A stretch of 64,000 bases of DNA from Notolepis coatsorum (Eukaryota > Chordata > Actinopteri > Aulopiformes > Paralepididae). This document shows positions 54,761 through 64,000 of this stretch, piece after piece (position 1 is the first letter of the stretch; the number at the start of each line of letters is the position of its first letter). The notes under the pieces were generated by a model, which made no database searches, was not told the DNA's origin, and saw nothing but the letters and a program-made list of their open reading frames with translations. The stretch covers positions 89,712,683 through 89,776,682 of the forward strand of contig OZ020589.1 in NCBI GenBank assembly GCA_963971535.1, in the 5' to 3' direction. A program made the position numbers and the translations under genes.

Positions 54761-55261
54761 TAAATTAGGCAATACCGAGGGGTAAAGCGGGCGGCGGCGG
54801 CTGCCAGTTTAAACCAAGCGTCGTGTTTTTGTGGGGATTAAAGTCATTTAGTTTTAGACCACCTGAGTGTTGAGAAAAAGCGCCTACGTTATGTGTGTGT
54901 ATGTTTATGTGTAACTTTACGAGAGGTCCGACCGGCTCCTCGTGATGCACTGTTCTGGAACGAATCAAACTAGGAGACTTATTAAAGTAGAAAGGCACTT
55001 GAAGCATTTGTTGTTTAGATGCATACTTTGGAAGTTGTTTAGAGGTATAGGAAGATTCGCTAGATGCTGAGCGGACTGAACGAGGGGGTCGGATCTCGGA
55101 GCGCATGTATAACCCTCTATGTTATGTATAGCAGCATGGTACGCAGAATCCAGCTTTTTAAGCAGGGAGGAAGGAGCATGCATATAAATCACATCGCCAT
55201 AGTCTAATACAGACAGAAATGGAAGAAAAAGCCCAGTTTAGGCCTAAGTTTTCTCAGTAAG
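54761..55261 (-). pseudogene. LINE-like fragment (AP/LLKKLDSAYHAAI motif)
   Basis: The minus-strand frame at 54965-55192 begins MIYMHAPSSLLKKLDSAYHAAI, a sequence characteristic of LINE ORF2 C-termini in fish, then drifts away from the family. An overlapping frame (54765-55106) is uninformative. Confidence 0.45.
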
Positions 55262-55964
<703 letters not shown>

Positions 55965-55965
<1 letters not shown>

Positions 55966-56135
55966 TTGACAACCTAGGATGGCTTAGAGTAGACGACAGA
56001 GTACAGCAACTTGCAATGGGCCTTGTCTACAAGATACACTACACCACTAAGATACCCATGTACATGTAAAAATTCTTCCCAAAGGTCAGTGAATTCCATG
56101 ACCACAATACCAGAGGGAGTTCCACAAATCAAGCC
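55965..56135 (+). pseudogene. LINE-A plus-strand copy, fragment 3
   Basis: TTTTGACAACCTAGGATGGC...ACAAGATACACTACACC...GGTCAGTGAATTCCATGACC matches 31972-32140 of the intact copy. It follows fragment 2 with about 120 bp of the family sequence missing. Confidence 0.8.
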
Positions 56136-56676
56136 TACATTCAAGCCTAAAATATGGCTCGTGCAGGCCTTGAATGTAAAGTGGTGGACACAGGACAAGA
56201 CAGGAGTTTATAAAAAATAACAATATTTATTTGAACAGCTATCTAAATGGACAAAAAGAGTGGGAGCTGGGTGTTCCAGACTCCAAAGTTCAATAACAAA
56301 ACTAATGCACATAGGCAAAAGAGAACAAGCCAACAGTACAAGTGAAGCAGTGAGCAAAATGAGGTCTTCAGGTTAGGCCTCTGGAGAACCAGTGACGAGC
56401 GTCAGCTGCGAGAGAGAACGAGTTAGAACTGAGCTCTGTGTAGTGGGGGCTCTGCAGCCTGCACTCTGCTCTGCTTTGTAGGGCGTGGTGCCTCATCACC
56501 ACACCTGTGATAATTACAAGAACGGCCATTTTAAACAAGCAAAATGACAACAGAAAGAAAACAGAAGAGTGTGTCAATTAAACCACCAATTAGTGACAGC
56601 ACACTACAACCACAATGTGAATATGCACCACAGACAGTAAGTATCCCTCCACCATGTGAAAGTAATACGTAACAAT
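56136..56676. other. Insertion between LINE-A fragments 3 and 4
   Basis: About 540 bp with no recognised ends or frame; CCACACCTGTGATAATTACA and short A/T runs. Possibly a solo LTR or DNA transposon, unresolved. Confidence 0.35.
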
Positions 56677-57170
56677 GTTCAACCCAGATTCGGCTCAAAC
56701 AAGGGACTAAACACGTTTTGCAATTATGCTACAACAATGTGGAACGCCCTACCCACAGCCGTAACATAATGTGAATCCTATTCCCTACCCTCCTTCAAAA
56801 CCGCTCTCAAGGAGCACCTACGGGTGGCTGCAATTAGAAACTGGCCCCGGTAAATGTCCAACCCCCCCCCCCTGCCCCCCCCTCCAATGTAGTTTCTTCC
56901 CCTTCGAATGTATATATTTTTCTTTTAAGATCTTTCTCTTAAACAGTACTGTATATTGTGTATATGTCTTGTATGTCATAAATGTCTTGATGAAACAGTA
57001 CTGTATATTGTGTATATGTCATGTATGTCATAAATGTCTTGATGAATTGAAAATGGGGGACAATACGAAAGTCTTTTTCTGGTCTGCATCTTAACAATTG
57101 TTTGTATTGAGCTGTACTGTATTGTACCCATTCTGCAATCTGTTAATACAGTTGTCAATCAATCAATCAA
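56677..57170 (+). pseudogene. LINE-A plus-strand copy, fragment 4 and 3' end
   Basis: TTCAACCCAGATTCGGCTCA...ATGTGGAACGCCCTACCCAC, stop, 3' UTR with poly-C, a local duplication of AAACAGTACTGTATATTGTG (about 56942 and 56995), AACAATTGTTTGTATTGAGC, and the end TCAATCAATCAATCAATC. This closes the split LINE-A copy that began at 21109. Confidence 0.82.
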
Positions 57171-57320
57171 TCAATGAAAGAACGTGAAATTTACATGAAC
57201 ATTTAAATTTACGGGGTATGTGTATTACAGAGCTATGCCTCCACCTGCATATAACCCATATAACTGTATGATAGGATGTACAATAATGCTGTATATATTT
57301 ATTCTTACATATATATATAT

Positions 57321-57962
57321 TAGTGTTGTCAATCGATTAAAATATTTAACTCGATTAATCGCATGATTGTCCATAGTTAACTCGCGATTAATCGCAAATT
57401 AATCGCATTTATATTTTTTTATTTTTTTTCTACCATAAACAGATCTTTTTCAAGTTCCAAGTTTTAATACTCTTATCAACATGTGAGTCAACAAATGCTT
57501 GCTTTATGCAGCCATTCAACACAAAAGGATGACCCTTGTGCATTGCAAATTTGCATCAAATTCAAAACAGAGTGATGCACAAAATAACTTAAAAGAAAAT
57601 AATAATTTAAAACAATGAATAAAGTGTGCATGAAATAATAGGGGAAATAAAACGTTAGGAACTTGTTACATTCACCCACACAAGGGCTGAGTAATCACAC
57701 ACCCCCCCCCCTCTCTCTCTCACACACACTCTCCCAGCTCTTTCTCTCTTGCCCCTTCCTCATCTCTCTCACCCCCTCTCTCTATATCTCACACACACAC
57801 ACACACACTTCAGAAACAAACATAGTATCAATGAGAGCATCAATAATACACCTGAGTGAAGTCTAGCAAATTTTTTAATTTATTTTTTAAGTTAATCGTG
57901 AGTTAAAATAAATAGTGGCGTTAATAGAATCGGGCGATAACGCGTTAACATTGACAGACTTA
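57321..57962. mobile_element. hAT MITE with GATTAATCGC-rich arms
   Basis: Starts TAGTGTTGTCAATCGATTAA and ends CGCGTTAACATTGACAGACTTA. Flanks ATATATAT on both sides (57313-57320, 57963-57970) as an 8-bp TSD, though the site is itself AT-repeat. (CT)/(AC) microsatellites at 57710-57810. Confidence 0.75.
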
Positions 57963-57970
57963 ATATATAT

Positions 57971-58205
57971 ACTTAGTGTCTTTATACCTGTATCACTGTA
58001 CATATTAATACTACAACTTTGTACATTCATCTGTTTATCACTATACTCAGTAGTACTCATTTATATATTTTATATCCAGTAAATCACCTGTACATTGAAT
58101 ATTGCTATTGCACTTTACTGTTACACTCTGGTTGGATGCCAAACTTATTTTCATTGTACTGTACTTGTGCCGTATAATGACAATAAATTAGAATACAATC
58201 TAATC
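57971..58205 (+). mobile_element. L2-like LINE 3' UTR fragment
   Basis: CACTGTACATATTAATACTA...TGCTATTGCACTTTACTG...TTTTCATTGTACTGTACTTG and ATGACAATAAATTAGAATAC, typical of L2-type 3' ends. No coding part. Confidence 0.55.
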
Positions 58206-59507
58206 ATATCATACTTCAGATAGCATTCTGAGGTATGGTGCAATATTGCATCTGTTTGCCTTTCTTTGCTCTATGTAATGAAAAGGGCTGTTTGTTGTTG
58301 CATAAGCCACACATCCTTAGTTACACGTTGTCTTCATATTGGGAGCACATGCTCAGGGTTCTGCTCATCTGATCCACTGTTTTGATTCATCGTTCGGCTG
58401 TTGTGATTCGCTCTGTCAAAAACGTTTTCTGTCAGCATGACAGTGTTTAACTATTACATCAGAGATCATTCGGTCCAGAGCAGACCAATGTTTTTTTTGT
58501 TCATTCATTCATTAAAAAACATACTGAAGGAATTTATGCCATTATGAGATCATGTTAAGAGTGCTCAACATTCTAATCTCATATGAGATTTTACACCTGA
58601 AAGAGATACATCTTCACTCACATCATCTGATCAGGCACCTCCTGTGAATGGCTATACATTCTGTACGTCATGTCAGTGTCATTTGAAAAGCCTCCACGAC
58701 GTCTCGTAAAAGGGTGTGTCAGTGTGGACTTAGTCTTGTGGCCAATCATTTCCCCTCCTAGTGTAGATCATCTTTTTATTCACATGATACACATACTTCA
58801 GCAGACAAAATGTGGTGAAATGCATACAAAATTACAATACAGATTTATCTTTTACTGGATTATAGCTGCTCATTGTAATTTGCACAATTGCTTTTATTCA
58901 AAAGAAAACTCACCTGAATTTTATGTGAGGGGACAAAATCAACAGAAAGTTCCAGTGGCAATAGGGAATATGTTTGTAAATATCCTACATACATATATAT
59001 TTTCCAAAATAACACAGTATAATCAAATGCGTCTTCATTATGTTTTACTGAAGTATAACTTTTGATACGATGTACAGTTTACAACCATTTCCTCAGTAGA
59101 ACATATGATGACATCTGATGATACTGTGAGCTTCCTGTTTTGGAAAAGGACACGTATTATGGGTTTTGAAGGCTAAAACACTTGCCCCCATTGGTTTGTA
59201 TTGGAGCCTGGTGAGATGATGCAGCACAGTGCTAAGTTTCGCAATAGAGTAAAGTGATCAGTGAAATGATGGCCTGTACTAGTCAACATCATGTCAGACG
59301 TTTAAATAGGGCCTGGGTTCAGAAAAGGTGAACCTGTCCTTTAAGTCAATCACTAATGGTCATGTAATTTCACATTTATTTTAAATACAATGTAAATAGT
59401 TGTAGTGATCAATCATGAAGTGGGACAGTTTGGTTCTGCTTCAGCCCCCAGTGGTCAAATCATACTTATGATATCAGTAGTTCTAATCAAGGAATCTAGG
59501 ATATGAG
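58206..59507. other. No gene recognised
   Basis: AT-rich. The 131-codon frame 58670-59065 resembles nothing I know and has no clear codon bias. No repeats spotted. Confidence 0.35.
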
Positions 59508-60286
59508 CAGTGGTAGAAGAAGTACACAGTTCCTTTACTGAAGTAAAAGTAGAAATACCCAGATAAACAAGTACTCTGGTAAAAGTAAAAGTCCCCCATT
59601 CAAATTCTACTTAAGTAAAAGTAGAGACGTATTTGCTATTGAATATACTTAAGTATCTAAAGTAAAAGTATGCATTCTACATGACGTTTGTGTATCCCAG
59701 TGTTTGGGAGCATTCAAACCTTGATCCATTGACCTCTATATGTTATGTTAAAGTGGTATGTGGTCCAATTATGCTGCTCTGATTAAAGGTCATGTTAAAG
59801 TGGTATGTGGTCCAATTATGCTGCTCTGATTAAAGGTCATGTTAAAGTGATATGTGGTCCAGTTATGCTGCTCTGATTACGTCCTCTTGAAGTTGACAGG
59901 CTTGCAATGTGAAAGTATATAATCTTCACACATATTTTATTTTGTATATAATTTTTTCTACGCAAAATCCTTTTCTTGAAAGTAACTAGTAACTGATGGG
60001 TTCAGATAAATGTAGTGAAAAAAAAATACTCACATAAAGTACAAGTAGCTCAAAATTTTACTTACTGTAAATACAGTCCTTTTTACTGTCCTATACTACC
60101 ATGCACTCTTCCTACTATACTAATGTCTTATGTCTATGCACTCAATACTGCAGCACCCAAGCTTAAGCACTGTTTGATCATTGTTAATCTGCTGACTTGT
60201 CGTACAGAACTTATAAGTCGCTTTGGATAAAAGCGTCAGGTAAATGTAAATACGTGAGTAAAAGTACTTAGTTACTTTCCACCACT
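59508..60286. mobile_element. hAT-like element with GTAAAAGTA arms
   Basis: The ends are CAGTGGTAGAAGAAGTAC and, inverted, CAGTGGTGGAAAGTAACT. TSD GATATGAG/GATACGAG (59500-59507, 60287-60294; 7 of 8). Contains a three-copy 48-bp tandem and, reversed, the TTTATCCAAAGCGACTTA repeat at 60190-60248. Confidence 0.78.
59748..59880 (+). repeat. Three-copy tandem, period 48 bp
   Basis: CATGTTAAAGTGGTATGTGG...TTATGCTGCTCTGATTAAAGGT repeated at about 59746, 59790 and 59838. Confidence 0.85.
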
Positions 60287-60967
60287 GGATACGAGTTACA
60301 TGAGCCACTCCCTTCACTGCTGACCGGTGCTGGAAGCACTGTGCAGGATCAAAAGAGAGTCCTGGCACACGCTCAGATAAGTTAAGCAACAATTCCCTCT
60401 CGATATGACCACGCAATACTGCCAATGATTTCCTGAGAAAAAAAAACACTTCCCAGTCCAAATACATGATTGCTTTATTCCCATTGGACAAGGGTTGCCG
60501 AGCAACTCTCATATGGAATTTGATGTTTGATAATACATTTCCATTCGTAATGGATGCCATTAGATTACAACACATTGTTCCGCAGTAGTACCCATTGTAA
60601 CACAGGAAAACACAGAACTGAACAGTTGTGTTGCTTGGGCGGGATAACGTCTTTACCTCCAAATGAAAACGAGAACCGAATCTAGGATCTCAAAAGGCAT
60701 GATGTAAAACATACAGCGTTAATACTTTTTTAATCGACTGCTTTACATCTACTCCTGAAAGGCCCTTTATTCGTATAGGCTCTGAAGGCAGCATCAGGTA
60801 ATGTTTTAGAGTACATTTTGAATTGGAAGAGGAAGATCAGCATTGGGAGATCATGAAAAGCGTTATGAAATCTATCGCTGTCTATTTTCAATAAACTACC
60901 TTTTGAGTACTTATCTAGAAAAAACATTCAGTAGTGCTCTTTTTTTCAGAGAATACAGTATACATAG
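60287..60967. other. No gene recognised
   Basis: A minus-strand frame (60120-60662, 180 codons) crosses the hAT end and is not similar to any family known to me. Treated as non-coding. Confidence 0.35.
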
Positions 60968-62138
60968 GCTACGTTCACACTGCAAGCATTAAGTGCTCAA
61001 TTCTGATTTATTGCTCAGATCAGATTTTTTTGTTTGGCTGTTCACATAATTTGTACAGCACATAACATGCTTGTGAACTGACCTGCATGCGCAAATGGAA
61101 AATAACGAAGATGAAAGTAAACGTGTAGGACACTGAAGTCACAGTATAAGTTGATGTGCCGTGGAGGCCAGCTAATTTGTAAGCAGATGATAATGGGGGC
61201 GAGGAGGAGGTGAAAGAGAGCTATTCCTTCTTAGCAATTTGCTTTCTAAGGGCGGCTACGTGGCGTAGTGGGCAAGGCGTTCGCCACGAATGACGGAGAC
61301 GCTGGACTTGCCTGTTCGAGCCCAGCGCTCCACATTGCTTTCAGTTTAGCTGGTCGTTCATACTAATACACATTGGCCGTATTAGGGGGTGGGAAACTGA
61401 TGGGTGGGGATCGGGCGTTGTGGACAGCGACTCCTACAGGTCGGTTGGTGCGCCTGCGCAGTAGAATCAGGAAGTGTCGGGGACAGCGTGAGCCTCCCAC
61501 GCGTTACTCCTCGCCACTGAGAGATCGAGCTGCGCAGGTGAAAAGATGCGACTGCTGTTACCTCAAGTACCGGAGGGGACTTGTGCTATGTATGACTTAG
61601 TCCACATTGCAGCCGGCTTGTGGGAGGCAAGAAACAGCGTTCGTGACAGGGGAGGGTTGAATTGGATGATACGAAATTGGGATGGGGGAAAATATAGAAA
61701 ATGGGAGAAAAAGTGGAAAAAAAAAATTTGCTTTCTAGCAGCCCGGTTATGACATGTCCCCTCAAGTTTCGCTTGTACAGAATTATTACTCCAAATACCT
61801 GGCTATAAGGTAAACACATCATTGTCCCTCCACTGACCACCTCCATCACAGATCTTTTCCATATTTGTATTGTGACAAATATGACTCAAGTCAGCGCATA
61901 AATGTGATGAACGTCAATCTAGAGAGATGTAAACGTAGCATGATTTCAATGAATGCGTTGCAAAAAATCAGACCTGTATCTGATTCAGAACCACGTATGA
62001 AAGTGGCCCAAATCAGAATTGAAAAGATGAGATTCAATGTGATTTGTGCTGTTCTCACTGTCGTGAAAACCCCCCCAGATCTGAGTCACATATGAGCAAA
62101 AGATTACGGGCCACTTCTGCCTGCAGTGTGAACATAGC
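60968..62138. mobile_element. Non-autonomous DNA transposon (GCTACGTTCACACTGC ends)
   Basis: Left GCTACGTTCACACTGCAAGC and right, inverted, GCTATGTTCACACTGCAGGC. Right arm has AAAATCAGACCTGTATCTGA; left arm has CTCAGATCAGATTTTT. Split by a SINE (61249-61724). I could not see a clean TSD. Confidence 0.65.
61249..61724 (+). mobile_element. tRNA-derived SINE, copy 3
   Basis: 476 bp with a 13-bp TSD AATTTGCTTTCTA (61236-61248 and 61725-61737). Head AGGGCGGCTACGTGGCGTAG, B-box GTTCGAGCCC, body with TTGTGGACAGCGACTCCTAC, A-rich end. More diverged from copies 1 and 2. Confidence 0.85.
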
Positions 62139-62182
62139 GATTTTGTCCAAGTGACCAGACCATGGCAGACCATACCCTAGTG

Positions 62183-63627
62183 GGTAACACTTTATAATAA
62201 CACTCAGTTATAAGACCTTTATAAGGTATTTGTAGATAATGAAGTAATCATTAACAAATAATTTATATACATTCGTAAATTATTATTAAATCATTTATAA
62301 CTATATTTGTATTTTATTTTTTTATTATTTTTTAAACAAACATATAAACAAACATGACAACACACGATAAGATATACAAGCATTAATTGTCAGGGCACAT
62401 CCAATGAGATCACCTTTTGGTTAGTTGTTTTATATAAGATATACCCATAATACCTGTTATCTAAAAAAAAAACCTACACACATATGCTCAGCTCGAACCC
62501 CCCCCTCCCGGACCCCACCTTGAGAAGTACCTCCACTATCCCTCGCACCTAACCAGACACTACCATTATAAGCTAGCTTTTATTCTCTCCACCACTTCTA
62601 ACCACATTGACATTTTGGATTCATTGAGACCCAGATTTCTTGCTGTAGATATTTCATGGTAAATTACATCGAGATATGTAAGAAACCAAACTTTACGGCA
62701 CATTTTTTCCGGTTGAAACCAGCTATATAACTATATTTGTATAACATTTACAAATTAGTTCTACATTATTTATAACTCATTATCAACATTGTGTGTACTT
62801 GATTTGTTCATCATTAAATAATGTTGTTTAAAGTGTAGTAAATGATGGAATAGATTTACCAACAAAAAAGGTGTTTAGCCTGCTCATACCTTAAAAGTGT
62901 GGGGCAGCACAAATAACTTGGCTCTGCTAATGTATCGTGCTTCCATTCAACAGACGGCAACACACGTCGAAGTCAAGTCTCACTGGCGTGATACTTCCTC
63001 TACATACTCTGTCAATACCTGGCCAGGGTACTCCTGGGTCCTAGTGCCCCCCATGTTACACTATATGTTATGCACATGTATTTTATATGTTAATAAAATT
63101 GCATTTATCTATAATCCTAATTCTGTCACTGTTTGATATCACAAAGAAGGGTGTATCCGAAAGCTGTCTACGACATTTGTAACAGGTGATGAAAAAGTAA
63201 ACAAATTATTAACTGCATTAGACATTTGTTAATGATGAATAGGCTTCACTTCAGATTAGGGCACACAATAGCATCTGCAAATGATTTATAGATGTTTTAT
63301 GAATGTCTTACCAAATCATTTGTTGAATATGAACAAATAAATGGAGGTACAGTATAGTCGTTTTTTTATATCCATTTTTCAAAGCATCTACAAATGTGTT
63401 ACTACACATTAAACAACATGATTTAATGATGAACAAATAAAGTACAAACAATGTTGATAATGAGTTATAAGTAATGTAGAACTAATTTGTAAATATTATA
63501 CAAATATAGTTATAAATGATTTAATAATAATTTACGAATGTATATAAATGATTTGTTCATGATTAGTTCATTATCTACAAATACCTTATAAAGGTCTTAT
63601 AACTGAGTGTTATTATAAAGTGTTACC
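62183..63627. mobile_element. MITE with very long inverted arms (about 220 bp)
   Basis: Starts GGTAACACTTTATAATAACA; the right end is its complement. The left arm (62183-62311 plus 62742-62845) pairs with 63405-63627. TAATGTAGAACTAATTTGTA and TTGATAATGAGTTATAA are mirrored. The middle (62870-63400) is unrelated and frame-free. No transposase. Confidence 0.78.
62312..62725 (-). mobile_element. Poly-A retrotransposed insert in the MITE left arm
   Basis: 16-bp TSD TATAACTATATTTGTA (62296-62311 and 62726-62741). T-rich at its left end, so the 3' poly-A lies left. Poly-C near 62495. 414 bp, no frame; a truncated LINE or a SINE. Confidence 0.75.
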
Positions 63628-63702
63628 AAAATGGGAATAAAAATAAATCATCTATGCCACAACAGACAATAAAACATTCAAGTGAAATTAATATACTTTC
63701 TT

Positions 63703-63831
63703 CAGTTTGAGTGAAGACTAGCCTTCCTAACAGCTACTCCCATTGTGGTTATTGTGAGATGTGATAATGCAGTTTGAGTGAAGACTAGCCTTCCTAACAG
63801 CTACTCCCATTGTGGTTATTGTGAGATGTAT
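63703..63831 (+). repeat. Two-copy direct repeat, period 67 bp
   Basis: CAGTTTGAGTGAAGACTAGC...TGGTTATTGTGAGATGT at 63703-63764 and again at 63770-63831, identical by eye. Recent duplication. Confidence 0.85.
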
Positions 63832-64000
63832 ATGATATGCTAAATGATACAGTGCCTCCTCGGGCGTACAAGTGAAAGGAAAGCTGTTGGGAAAATGGAC
63901 TGGTCAGGTCAGGTCTGCCGCTCTCTCCTCCAGCCCGCTGCCCAGCAAACCTGTCTAGAAGAGCGGCTCTCAAGAAGGATGCCTATTCATGACCCCCCCA
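63832..64000. other. Window end, no feature
   Basis: No frame or repeat recognised. Confidence 0.3.

Noticed and set aside
58670-59065. 131-codon plus-strand frame
   Set aside because: AT-rich, no motif, no splice or promoter context; could be checked by RNA-seq.
60120-60662. 180-codon minus-strand frame
   Set aside because: Crosses a hAT end, includes part of an interspersed repeat, and has no recognisable motif.

Overview
This window looks like nuclear DNA from a ray-finned, probably teleost, fish. It holds one recognisable host gene segment: the first coding exon of serum response factor (srf) on the minus strand at 19236-19703, with a CArG-rich promoter upstream. Almost everything else is transposable elements, many inserted into one another. 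The call rests on the vertebrate SRF MADS box, on CR1/L2/Rex-type and L1/Tx1-type LINEs, a BEL/Pao retrotransposon, many hAT elements and tRNA-derived SINEs, and on AT-rich, microsatellite-rich spacer DNA. I used no database, so family names rest on motifs and target-site duplications (TSDs).

Left part (1-19.2 kb). A 5'-partial, two-exon gene (7-2085) encodes a PIN/FEN1-like nuclease with a cysteine-rich tail; it looks like a mobile-element or domesticated gene. From 2.3 to 14.2 kb the DNA is old AT-rich sequence in which a GGGGCGACC motif recurs, interrupted by two hAT-in-hAT nests (3705-5797 containing 4076-4808; 7556-11909 containing 8688-11828) and a piggyBac-like element (12928-13879, TTAA ends). 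From 14.5 to 18.4 kb lie minisatellites, a SINE, LINE tails and a hAT MITE. If srf is intact, all of this is srf intron 1 or beyond, because no exon 2 is visible.

Centre (19.2-57.2 kb). Upstream of srf is a 36-kb nest. A plus-strand CR1-like LINE ('LINE-A') can be followed in pieces at 21109-21533, 37096-38682, 55965-56135 and 56677-57170. It is split by a minus-strand LINE-A. That copy is split by a minus-strand BEL/Pao retrotransposon (22259-36445; paired 270-bp LTRs; TSD GTACT). The BEL element holds further insertions, including a LINE-A copy with an uninterrupted 972-codon ORF (29393-32311). A second nest lies in the distal part: an L1-like LINE ('LINE-B', 38853-52769, 16-bp TSD) carries an L1/Tx1-like LINE ('LINE-C', 39472-46245, 15-bp TSD) inside its ORF1 and a hAT (51385-52335) inside its ORF2.

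Right part (57.2-64 kb). This is a chain of non-autonomous DNA transposons (57321-57962, 59508-60286, 60968-62138, 62183-63627), a SINE, an L2 tail and sequence with no recognised gene. Three full-length copies of one roughly 480-bp tRNA-derived SINE family occur in the window, each with its own perfect TSD. None of the mobile elements here is clearly complete. Only LINE-A at 29393-32311 and LINE-C ORF1 keep long open frames.
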